DNA of 64,000 nucleotides from Diphasiastrum complanatum. Its lineage: Eukaryota > Streptophyta > Lycopodiopsida > Lycopodiales > Lycopodiaceae. Position 1 is the first letter of the stretch, and each line of letters begins with the position of its first letter. Location of the stretch: positions 18,140,937 to 18,204,936 of the forward strand of contig CM055102.1 in assembly GCA_029204225.1 (NCBI GenBank), in the 5' to 3' direction. This document shows positions 21,876 through 31,767 of the stretch, in pieces. The notes below the pieces were generated by a model. It saw only the letters and a program-made list of their open reading frames with translations, made no database searches and was not told the DNA's origin. Made by a program: the position numbers and the translations under genes.

Positions 21876-23371
21876 CCCCAATAGAGATTGTACATAGTAT
21901 ACAGTTGTAGTTGAAGAGAGCTTTGAGAGAAAAAATGTTTTTGAGAGTTTAGATTTACAGCGGTCAAAGAGTGGGAAGAGAAGCACCAATGTATTGGTTC
22001 AGGCATACAAAGGCTTGTCGAGCTCAATATTGGGATTCTTAGCCTGTGCATAGCAACATACAAGGTAAAAAAATGGGCGAAAACTACAAATTTTGCAGTT
22101 GGTTCCTTGAAAAGTCCAGGTGAGAATTACAATTTTTTTTTTCACTGAATCGACTGTAATTGCACCATATGTGCACTATTTGGAATGTCGTAAGGACAAA
22201 TAGTAGGTCGCTGGACATCCATGAAAAAAATTCTAAGCTTTCTGCCAAAGAGTTGCCCATTATCAAAGACCCTATAGGTTTTGCAAGAAAAAATTAAAAC
22301 TAATACTTTTTCAAGTTAGGAAAAGCTCTTCGTTTCTTTACCAATTTGGCAATTGAAATCTCTATTGAGTCATCAGTAGGAAGACAACCCTAGACTAGGC
22401 CTCAGATTCGTTTGAAATCAGAGAAAGAAAAATAGATTCAATCGGCCCAAAAACGAGCTAATAGGGTGTGGCCAACAAAAACCAAAAAGGGAGAGAAGGA
22501 GATACCTCACGGGCGGCCAAGTGGAAAAGGAGTAGTGTTTAGAAGGGTTTAACGACCCATGGAGAAAGCCTCAACTCCCAAGGTGAATCGTGACTATAAG
22601 ATCTAGCTTCACAAGGTTGAACGTTGAAGATTGGGCTAGTATTCAATAGCTTGGATTAGATCCTCTTGAATCAATGGCTAAGATTTTTTTGAAGGGACCC
22701 AAGGGTACTTGAAGTGCAAACTAGCCTTCAATTTCATTAAAAAATTTCATTTTTAAAGGGACCCAAGGTCCCGAAATGCTTGAAGGTTGAAGTTTCTTCA
22801 CTGTGAAGAAACGTTCATTTTCTAAATGGGCCCTTATTTCCACCTTCTTTAACCGTTTTGGACCAAACGAAGGGTTACAGACTCCAAACAAAGGGCAACC
22901 AGACTATACGTATAGTACCGCAAATTAGAGTGTTTGTTGCAGACATTAGGGGAAATATGGGCTCAAAATGGGCCCTTTAAGAAATTTCACTTTAGAGAGA
23001 GGTTACGTAGAGAGAGAATGCTAACCGGTAATTTCTGGTTGCCATTTTCTGAGTTTTCGGCCTTGCTCGACGTTTAACTAGTATGGTTAACTAGTTAGTT
23101 TAGCATGAGATGTAATAACTTCTCTTCATGCTTATTCCAAAATTCGAGACTAGAGCTTTAAGACTGAAAATCTTGGTGTGCTCAATGCAAAAACTGAAGC
23201 GGGAGAGGCAAAACTTTTGAAATCACTGTATGCTTATAGTGAAATATGAGGCGGGACGATTTTTCAATGCGACATAAACATTACAAAAGTAAGGAATGCT
23301 AGATCTATTCATATTGATTTACTGTAAGTAGATCCATTTACATGATTGTAGCTTTAACAATGGCAATGTTC

Positions 23372-26043
23372 CATTTGCATGTTGCTCTTCCGATGGAATG
23401 CACTCCAATTATTAAGAAAAATGCGAAAGTTGTAGAGAATGTTGCAGCAATAGTTAGAGAATTGAGAATGAATAATCATATGAATATAGATTTGTGGGTG
23501 GATGGATCAATTTATCCTAATGATCCAGCTACCAATTTGTGTCCAGATTTTAAGTCCGTAACTCATCTTCTCAGATTATGTATGTGAAGGATATAGCGGA
23601 TTACTTGGATATTGTCAAAGGTTGCATGATATTGGAATGCATAGCATATCTTGTCTGAATCAACAATTACAGTTTGCTAATCAACAATTGCAACGTGCAA
23701 ATCAACAATTGCTTCATTATGTGCTACACTCTAGTGCTGAAAACAATGCACTCAAGAATGTTATGTCAGAGTTGAATGCAACTGTCACTACTCTTCGAGG
23801 ATCAAACTAAGAAATGTTAGAATCTATGAAAAAGTTGCGATCCGAGAGTTTAAAATCTGATGTTGATCTAAAAGTTATCAATAAGGCAATGATGAAGAGG
23901 AAAAGAAAGAGAGTACCGATGAAGAATATTGATGACCTATCTACACATAGAGGCAATCAGAAAAAAAGAATCTGAACATTCAAGTGTGTTGTCATCTAAA
24001 CTGTTTATTTGATTTGTATATGTCATTTAAGTTTGATTTGCAGTTAATAACATGGATTATTTATTTATTAAACATAATTTGAGTTTCATATGTTTGTTGC
24101 AGATCATGTTTGGTGGCAAAGAACTATTTAACAGATCGTTCATGCATTGAATCATTTTTAAGTCATGTTTTACCAAGAAAGTCAGCAAAGGAAATGATAA
24201 AAAATGCTCTGTTTGAAAAAATAAAAAATGAAATTGTAGAGACTGTTTTGATTAAGGTTCAATCATACTTGGATGCGAATGTGATACAAGGTGCATGTGA
24301 TGTATCTGGAATTAGCAGAAATGCTTATTCTACTTTTTTTAGAATAGTTAAAGAAGCTTTTTCCCAAGTGATGTTGAAGAAAATTAATCTTCCGTGTCCA
24401 TATCGAGTAAGATTAGCTAGAAATTACTATAATGATGGAATGTTTAAAGTAGTTGGCCAACCACTTCATATAACTGAATTATACAAATCAGAATATGGTG
24501 AGCTCAATTACAACGATTGCAATAATATTTTTCTTGATATTGAAAATGTTCTAAAATACATTATTCGATTCTATAAACTAGATGAACATCAAGTAAATGG
24601 AAAGATCATTATTGTAATAAAATTGGATGAATCTAAAATCATCAAGGGTCAGAAGCTGGAACGTGTGAGTGTCACTTTGATGAACAAAATTTCAGACATA
24701 GATGATCGAACGTTTAGTGTTCAATCGGAAAATCACATGGTGGTTGGCGACATTCCATGTATACATTTCAATTTTCATTTAGAATATCTATATTTACGAT
24801 TCATACCTTGCCAGTTTTTATTGACCTGTCATGCATTACTTGTTTCTCTATAGGTCTTGAAAGAGGACCATAAAAAACTATCATGGATATTTTCAAGAAC
24901 AAATTATGACGAGATTATAAATAGACATTTGGAGGGTGAGAAATTTACAGTAAAAAACCATGGAAGTTTTCAGATTCAATGGCACCTTGCAGGGGATTTG
25001 AAAACATTAACATGTATATATAATGTCTCTCATGGGGCAACATCAAAGCATCCATGTCTTTATTGCATGAAGGATTGCTACAATATGAATTTGGGACGAT
25101 CAACAAACACTGGCCCAACACGAGAAGCTGAAGATCCAAATATGAAAAGTGTTCTGCCAATTCCATTAAAATATGTTCGCATATGCACATTGCATGCTGA
25201 GGTTCGTATTATTGAAAAACTAATTTACTTGCATATTCTACTAGCATGGAATCATAAACCAGAGTCAGTGGCTAAAGCAGCAATTAGGAGGTTGGAAATA
25301 GTTCTGTCAAATGCAGGACTACATAAAGGGAATGTTACGATTGAAAAAAGTGACGGACTCTCAGGGAAAAAAGGAAACGTTCCTAATAAGCCATCAATTG
25401 GAGGTGCTAAAGCAAGAAGATTCTTATCCAATCACACATGCAAAGAATCAAGTGTCAGATACAAAATTGAGAGAGAAATTGTTCAAGCCACACAAAAATT
25501 GGAAGGAAGTAATCGAGTGGAAAAGAGACAAGTGTGGACCAACTTAGACAAACTCATAGGTGTTATCTGGAAAGAAAACCTATCATCAGAAGATATGAGG
25601 ACTTTGCAAAATCATTGCACCACATTTGTAAAATCTGTACATGATTGTTGGGGAAAAGACAACGTTACTCATTACATGGTGCTAATCTATATCATTATCT
25701 GGTACTTTTCTCATTCAGGCTTATATTTTTTTCTACTGATGTAACTAATCAAAACTATTGTTTGCAGCACATCCTTCTTCATCATGCAACTTATTTTGCA
25801 AAGGAATATGGGAGCTTAAGTATCTGGTCATCACAAGGCATGGAAAAATCTCATTGGCAAGCAAGGGGAGCATTTCATAGAGCAACAAATCATGGAGGAC
25901 ACAATTCAAGAAATAAATATTTAGTTCAACTTTTTCAGTGGTTTTATAGAAGAGCACAATTTAGATATCAAGCTAAAAACTCGCCAAGTATTACGATATT
26001 TCGAAAGGCATTCAAATTCATTACAAAAGAGAGATCCTTGTAA
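23372..26043 (+). pseudogene. RAG1/Transib/CMC-like DDE transposase, copy 2
   Basis: A multi-exon transposase gene. N-terminal region (about 23372-23990): helical segment, Gln/Asn repeats (LNQQLQFANQQLQRANQQL), coiled coil and a basic KRKRKR signal, with a frameshift near 23575 and a stop at 23808. Exon from 24103 (TTGCAG acceptor) to about 24739; exon 24854-25678; exon 25768-26043. The three catalytic exons are fully open (about 578 codons). Key residues: D at 24626 (KLDESKIIKGQ), D at 24995 (AGDLKTL), CxxC at 25055/25064, HxxxxH at 25768/25783, E at 25843 (SSQGMEKSH). D to first Cys is 20 residues (RAG1 19). His to His is 5 and His to E is 20, as in RAG1. It would cut and paste DNA as a nuclear RNase H-fold enzyme. 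Which superfamily within RAG1/Transib/CACTA-Mirage-Chapaev it belongs to is open. Confidence 0.75.
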
Positions 26044-26072
26044 TATATCAAAAATCTATTACAAAAAATTAT

Positions 26073-27641
26073 TTAATTATCATCATCATCCTCTTCAAGA
26101 TTCAGACGGATGGTATTGTCATGAAGGAATAATCTCCTTTCATATGGATCCAAAAATTCTAAATTTTTCCTCTTGCTCATATCAATGTAACCCGAATAAA
26201 GGGCCATTGTAGATGATCTTTTCGTAGTCTCATTGGGAGTATAACCCAATATCTTAATAGCCAAATCTCTCTTCACAAAAATTATTTTATATGTTCCTCT
26301 TGTGTACTTATGGCCTCCTAAACAAACTGATAATGATTTGATGGCCATAATGACAGTGGTTGCATATGAATTATAAGATGAATGATATATACAAATCTCA
26401 TTATTTTGAAAGTTTTTCAAATAATGAGATAGAGAAATATCTTTTCTCCCGGCTGATACACCTCGGACGCCTCCATGTCTCATACCAAAGGCATCTATTT
26501 CAATAGCATCTTGTAAACGAGAAAATAAAATAAATTTAGAATGATACATAACACTGCAAACTCAATAAGAAAACTGAACAATATCAATACCAATAAAAAA
26601 TAAGAAATAAGAAAACTGAACAATATCAACACCAATATAATATCTACTTACCAGATCATAATCATCGTAATCAACGACGTTTGCTCTGTTGATGTCATGT
26701 CCTCCAATGGCCTCTACATTTCCGGAGGGGATATATCTAGCCCTAGGGGGATATCTTTTTTGAAATTCCAAAAATTCCTCCTCTATAGGCAAAGTCTTTT
26801 CATAGGCTTTAGATTTTTCAATCATGGCCTCCAAGGCCTCATTGCCAGATTTCCAATTGCCATCTTTATCATAATCTATCTCACTTTCAAGGTCATCATA
26901 TGAGTAATCAACAATTTAAAAAAATTCTGATAAATTTTGAACAAAAATTGAGAAGATTTCATCTCCTCTAAAATTCAATACATCTTCTACATCATTAAAT
27001 GAAATATAAAATTCATTATTCATAAAATATAAAGGAACATCGAGTAGAATTAATTGATTAACAAGAGATGCATATGGAAGAGAATCAAAGAGGATTATAG
27101 AATGAGAGACAGTTTTTTGATAATTTGAAGCCATAGAAACTTCAACTTCAACCTCTATATCAGTATCTGCATCAGTTACATCAACTGACGCAGGTGCAGA
27201 TGCTTTGATCAATGGAACAGTTGAAGATTCAACAGACTCATCATCTGGAATTTCAGCAAATATGTAGAACACAAAAGCCATTCCTTTGATTAGAAGACGA
27301 CATATTCTTTTGTGCATATCACAGTATATATTTCTTTTGAAATGGTCATGCAGGTTAGAGTACTTTCTATTGTGTTTATGCTTAGAGGATGGTTGGGAAT
27401 GTACAAGGTCCTAAAAATGAACGAAACAAAAATTATCTATATTCAAAACAAGAGTACTAATAATTTGAGAAAAATTATCAAGATAAGAAATTAAATTATA
27501 ACAATTCTCATAAACTAGCTTATCGATATCGAAGGGAACAAAAAAAATACTAGCAAATTACTCTAATTTGTCATATGGAATGTCACTGATATTAAAAAAA
27601 TCCATAAGTTTGTCATCTGAGGCCATGGAGGAACTAGCCAT
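26073..27641 (-). pseudogene. Transposase-partner gene, copy 2, unknown function
   Basis: Convergent with the transposase, with 29 bp between the stops. Exon 1 runs from ATG 27641 (MASSSMASDDKLMDFF) to a clean GTAAGT donor at 26651. Exon 2 runs 26509-26073. Exon 1 is acidic and ends with an IPSGNVEAIGGHDINRANV block. Exon 2 carries MRHGGVRGVSAGRKD, HYLKNFQNNEI, LGGHKY, YKIIFVKRDLAIKILGYTP, DPYERRLFLHD and an acidic tail. The same blocks occur at 4071-5184. Two in-frame stops (near 27562 and 26915) break exon 1. It may be an accessory transposition protein by analogy with other two-gene elements, but I recognise no domain. Its promoter would be the 27.65-29.03 kb module array shared with the H3-like gene. 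Confidence 0.6.
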
Positions 27642-27650
27642 ATTGAATCT

Positions 27651-29026
27651 GATATCGGTTCAATGCGTCTGATAAATATCGGTAGAGGAATAAAGCAAAG
27701 TGCGCGCGCTGATCCGATATGGTTAGGCCGAGAATGAAATTTTCCGAAAAGAACTGGTCGGAAGTGGCTGATATCGATTCAGCGTGCCTGAATAAATACA
27801 AGCATGCACAGCAAGGGATGGAGCGTATCGATTCGATATCGGAAGAATGAAGAAAAACAAGAAGGCTAGAGAGTTTAGAATAAAAGATTACGGAATCGAA
27901 ATATGGAAAGTGGTGCAAATATTTATAGCCAATTCCTGTTGATCACAACCATACATTTGTCAAATAACAAATTGTGGTTTACAGCCTATATTTATCCACC
28001 AATCAGAATGAGACTAATTTGTACCTACGCCGAAATACATTAACTAGTCTAGTACTAGATGATACATTAAATAGACAATCACTAGTCTCTTAGAATAATC
28101 ATTAAAAAAATTATAAATAATTGATTAAGGGATATCATTGAAAAACGTGAACGAGGAGAATTATTACAATCTCTTGCCCTATTTAAGCACCATAAAGACG
28201 AAAATTTTTCTTTTGAGATAATGTTCATTCAGAACATTTTCATAAGTCTTTCATTATGCGTTCCAGTATGATTTTTCTGCGTATGGGATATCAGATCAAC
28301 GCGCCTGACAGACGATGTATTTGCTACATTTGGACCGTGCGTGTCGAATCGCTATTCCAGGACCAAAATATTATCGAAATTTTTGGAACTATTGGACCCT
28401 ATATGCATGATAAAAGCTTGATTCGGAAGACTCTTCATACTAGCCAAAGTTATGCAAAATCTATCGAATCAAGCTCTGATCATTCATATTGCGTCCAATA
28501 TCAGATGAGCACACGAAATACATACTATGGTTGTCAAATGCTTTATATGCGCGTTGATTAGCTATCGGGTGAAAATCTGGCCTTTGGAATTTTCCAAAAT
28601 TATAATTATTGGATATAAAAAAGGTCTTATATTCAAAACTTAATGTTGTCAATTTTAGCATTAAATGGTAAAAGTGTGATTAATTGTGGATGTGACCATA
28701 CTTTATTTGAAATTAGTTCTAGTTAATTCAATGTGGACTAATATTTTGATGATTGATGGATATTTAGATTGATTTGATTAAAAAGCCGCTGAGTTATCAT
28801 CATCGTAATAGGAGCCACGACGATGCTAAATTTTTTTTGCTTATAGTTATTTGTATCCATGCGATATCGATTCAGCACGTTCGAAAACAACTTCTTTCAA
28901 TCTATTCCTACTCGCTCGCGCCCGTCCGCTACCAGCTAACGGAATTGTTTAGCTCAAGTATCGCTTCGACGCGTCCGACCTGAGGTCTGGTCCTGAAATC
29001 AACATTATCGTGCACTGATCTGCTAC
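27651..29026. repeat. Array of about 70-bp palindromic modules in a divergent promoter region
   Basis: Clear modules lie at 27651-27720, 27770-27840, 28287-28356 and 28498-28567. Weaker ones are at 28863-28933 and 28958-29026. Each has a left arm close to GATATCGGATCAACGCGC and an inverted right arm, 67-71 bp overall. They fill the gap between the start of the minus-strand partner gene (27641) and the ATG of the H3-like gene (29036). This suggests promoter or transposase-binding sites; the role is inference. Confidence 0.8.
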
Positions 29027-29035
29027 TACAAAGTA

Positions 29036-29479
29036 ATGGCGCAGACCAAGCAGACAACACGAGGGCATTCAGGTGGAATACCAATTTCAGGTGCGGGTCA
29101 GGGAGATCCACAACCATCACCTCATCCACCACCACCTCCACCCTGGCTCAAGGATATTCGGAAGCTTCAGAAGACAAATAATCTTCTGATTCTGAAATCT
29201 CACATACAAAGGTCCATCAGACAGGTGACAAGAAGTCTATCTGCAGATGTGAGATGGACGGTAACGGCAATTGAGACGCTGCACACAGCATATGAGAATT
29301 TCCAGATGAAATTTGTTTCTGATACTGTGGTTGCAGCTGTCCATGCCAAGAGGGTGACCATCATGCCCAAGGATTTCAACATTGTGTTCAGGCTTTGGGA
29401 CACATATGACAAGTTTGCTGAATACTTTAGACCTGCTCTCTCCTCTCCTCCAAAACAAGATTCAGAAAGGAGAAAATGA
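29036..29479 (+). CDS. Divergent histone H3-like protein
   Basis: A 147-codon open frame. The tail starts MAQTKQTTRGHSGG, which keeps H3 T3, K4, Q5, T6, R8, G12 and G13 but replaces R2, K9, S10 and K14. A Gly/Pro-rich stretch with six prolines replaces the rest of the tail. From WLKDIRKLQKT to HAKRVTIMPKDF (residues about 37-118) it aligns to the H3 histone fold without a gap: alpha-N, helix 1 (LLILKSHIQR), helix 2 (VTAIETLHTAYENF) and the loop 2/helix 3 signature. HAKRVTIMPKD is identical to canonical H3. After helix 3 there are about 30 extra residues (YDKFAEYFRPALSSPPK). It is neither a plain H3 nor a clear CENH3. It lies among transposon genes, and its stop overlaps the start of the next frame (ATGA). 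It may have been captured by a mobile element. Expression is unknown. Confidence 0.8.
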   Translation: MAQTKQTTRGHSGGIPISGAGQGDPQPSPHPPPPPPWLKDIRKLQKTNNLLILKSHIQRSIRQVTRSLSADVRWTVTAIETLHTAYENFQMKFVSDTVVAAVHAKRVTIMPKDFNIVFRLWDTYDKFAEYFRPALSSPPKQDSERRK

Positions 29480-31090
29480 AAGTTGAATCTCAACCAACCC
29501 GGCTTGTTATTTGTATACAGAATGGGAGTTTTCCAAAGAAGAGGAGGTCTCTCAACCCTCCATCTAAAGCAAGGGATTTTTCCAAGCTATCTTCTCTGAA
29601 TACTATTTTTTCTTCTAGGCATTCTCCTCCTAATTCTCCTCCTAAGTCTCCTTCTTCTCCTTCCACTCCATCTTTAACTTCTCCTACTAAATCTTCCTCT
29701 CTTAACCAATCTCCACCTCCTAAATCTCCTCCTCCTCCTAAACCCGTAAATATTAGTTCCCCTCCTCCTGTCGTTGGAAGCGGTTTAGATGATTTTGTTA
29801 GTGTAAAGGTAGAATCAATTTTGAATGACAATTCTTTATGTGGTTTATCAGTGTTACTTCCGTCAACTTGCCTTTGTAAATAGTTCTCAATATGTACAGT
29901 ATGACCAATTGTTAAACACGTATCTTAAAGGTTTAGATCCTCGATACAGTTTTAGGATGTCGCAAACCAATGCTGGTCTCCCCCTTTCTAGTTTACATAC
30001 TAGTGAGTTAAAAAGTAGGGATAAAATGCTAGGGGACAAGAAGGTGGGGCAATTCAGTATTGGATGGAGTTCTTCCAGACCCCATTGTTTATAGATGTTG
30101 CATTGTTTCTCCTTCAATTCATGGCAGCATTTGATTTTTCTGATTTCAAAAGTTTGCACAATGATATGCTCCAATACGTTAGACTGGGGACTCCAATTCT
30201 CGTGCTGCCATACATAACAAAGTAAGTGTCTATTTTTCATATTTTATTTTATTGAATTTTTCATATGGATTTTGATTTCACATTGATTCTCGTAAATTTC
30301 TTGTTTTCTGATTTCAGTGATCATTGGAGCTTATATGTGTTGTCCCTGTACGTCAATGATGAGGGTGTGTGTAATCCAGTTTGTTTGAAGATGAACTCTA
30401 TTACACACACACACACACACACACACAAAATTGCCAAGACCCATATACAGAAAATACTGAAACTCTTTCCAGTACCAAATGCAAAAACATACTCAAAGCT
30501 GAAAATGGTTGATGCAAAGGTATAAATTTTTCAATATCGGTTCGATGCGCCCTTGTAATTATTGATTGGTTTATTTTTCGAATGTGCTGATCCGATATTC
30601 AATCAAAAAAATTTGATATCGGTTCAACGCGCACTTGTTTCCATTGTAGATTTTATTCTTACATCTTGCGCGTTGATCCGATATCTCATAATGTTCAAAT
30701 TTGGATTCTTCAGTCCTCCCATTAGGTTGATTATGTCAGCTGTGGTTGGTATACTGTATGCAATGCCAAACACTTTTTTAATTGGCTTGCATTACAAGAT
30801 GGACTTCCAATTCTGGAAGAGGTAATATTCCATTAATTACTTTTAATTGTGTTTTTTTGGTTTTTTCATATACAAACTCCTATTAACTGATCTTTGATTA
30901 ATTACATTTAACTGTGTTTATGTTTTTTTTTTAGTTTAAATGACCGAAGGTCTCCCCAATGGAGATAATGCACTTCAGACAGGAGACCATAAAGCTTGTG
31001 ATCGAAAATTCATATCCAGTTGCAGTGGCTGAGTGTTCTCTACCCAAGCTACTTCCAACTGAAAAAATGGATATAGAGAACATAGGTAGT
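29476..31090 (+). pseudogene. Pro/Ser-rich and Ulp1-like (C48) protease region
   Basis: The frame opens at 29476, overlapping the H3 stop by 4 bp. It encodes KKRRSLNPPSK and then about 60 residues of Ser/Pro repeats. Later exons: about 29870-30231 (YVQYDQLLNTYLKG; LGTPILVLPYIT; donor GTAAGT at 30232) and 30318-30520 (NDHWSLYVLSLYVNDEG). A further exon ends SPMEIMHFRQETIKLVIE (about 30960-31020). PILVLPYITNDHWSL fits the catalytic His block of Ulp1/SENP cysteine proteases, which remove SUMO-like modifiers. The usual Asp seems to be Asn (KMNSI), and no Gln/DCG cysteine box was found. A CA repeat has expanded inside the HW exon. I judge it inactive. It could once have been fused to the H3-like protein by splicing or frameshift; this is not shown. 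Confidence 0.5.
30533..30685. repeat. Two palindromic modules in an intron
   Basis: Units at 30533-30599 and 30615-30685. The second has nearly perfect arms: GATATCGGTTCAACGCGCA on the left and the inverse of GATATCGGATCAACGCGCA on the right. They are the same family as the promoter modules at 27.65-29.03 kb. Confidence 0.88.
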
Positions 31091-31254
31091 TGACTATGTT
31101 TAAATATTCGTCTCACTTGATGTGGATGAGACACATGTATAGAAAATTTTAATAGAAATATACTTACAGCTTTTCTATGGTTGTTCTTACTTGTTAATTT
31201 TCCTCTTATCAATTCAAGTTATGATTCATTCATCTTCAATTTCTACTATTTTTT

Positions 31255-31500
31255 GACATGTTTGTTTTTCATTGCCTTGGTATGTCTTGTCTTTACCATG
31301 GTCTTTTTTGGATAAGTTCAAAATGATGATCTGATCGAACCTCTGCCACAACCAATCCAAACATGCGACATTAGTTCACTTAGATTTGTTGCAACAAAGC
31401 TTTGATCAGATCATCATCTGAACATATCCAAATATGCCAAGACAAGGACAATACAGACCAAGACAATGAAGACCAAAAATAAAACCGATATATACGAGAC
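31255..31500. repeat. Foldback repeat, about 250 bp
   Basis: TTGGATAAGTTCAAAATGAT (about 31310) pairs with the inverse copy ATCATCATCTGAACATATCC (about 31410). Outer arms around CATTGCCTTGGT and ACCAAGACAATG also pair. It looks like a MITE-type hairpin inserted downstream of the Ulp1-like exons. Confidence 0.65.
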
Positions 31501-31525
31501 TTCAACAAGGGCAAGCATCGATCGT

Positions 31526-31632
31526 AGTGATCACTGGAGTTCAAGTGACTGAAGATCTCCCCAATGGAGATAGTGCATTTCCTGCAGGACAATGAATCTT
31601 GCTATTGAAAACTCATATTATCCAGTTGCAAT
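31526..31632 (+). pseudogene. Duplicated scraps of the Ulp1-like gene
   Basis: GTGATCACTGGAGTT repeats the DHW exon start. It is followed directly by a copy of the exon at about 30950-31020 (ATCTCCCCAATGGAGATAGT). The parts between are missing, so this is a rearranged partial duplicate. Confidence 0.55.
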
Positions 31633-31767
31633 TACATTGTGTTTTGCACCATGGAAATGGAGATCATAGAAATGAAAGAGCCTCATAGAAAAAGTGGTTC
31701 ATATATTTTAAAAAATGATGTATACAAAATATTGTATTACATAATACAAAATTCCATAGTTCATAAT

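Larger units (their letters stand above)
19251..22945. repeat. Left arm of a 3.7 kb inverted duplication
   Basis: The reverse complement matches 54733-58410 at high identity throughout, with small gaps. The arm contains the dirigent 5' end and promoter, the 19.7-20.1 kb tandem repeats and non-coding remnants. It also has a copia-like primer site. The spacer between the arms is about 31.8 kb. Homology ends abruptly at 19251 inside the dirigent coding region and near 22945. Confidence 0.9.

Noticed and set aside
23372-26043. Annotation as a canonical plant CACTA (En/Spm) transposase
   Set aside because: The characteristic sequence blocks of the plant CACTA transposase were not recognised, and spacing fits RAG1/Transib better; the wider CMC group is kept as a possibility.
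29036-29479. Annotation as CENH3
   Set aside because: The loop and helix 3 read VTIMPKD as in canonical H3, and the tail start is canonical; there is no plant CENH3-type end.
29490-29831. Gly-rich minus-strand frame
   Set aside because: It is the complement of the Ser/Pro-rich coding region and has no family match.
30931-31592. Two similar minus-strand frames (SIGE.F.HLN)
   Set aside because: They are antisense shadows of the duplicated Ulp1-like exon, which explains their similarity.
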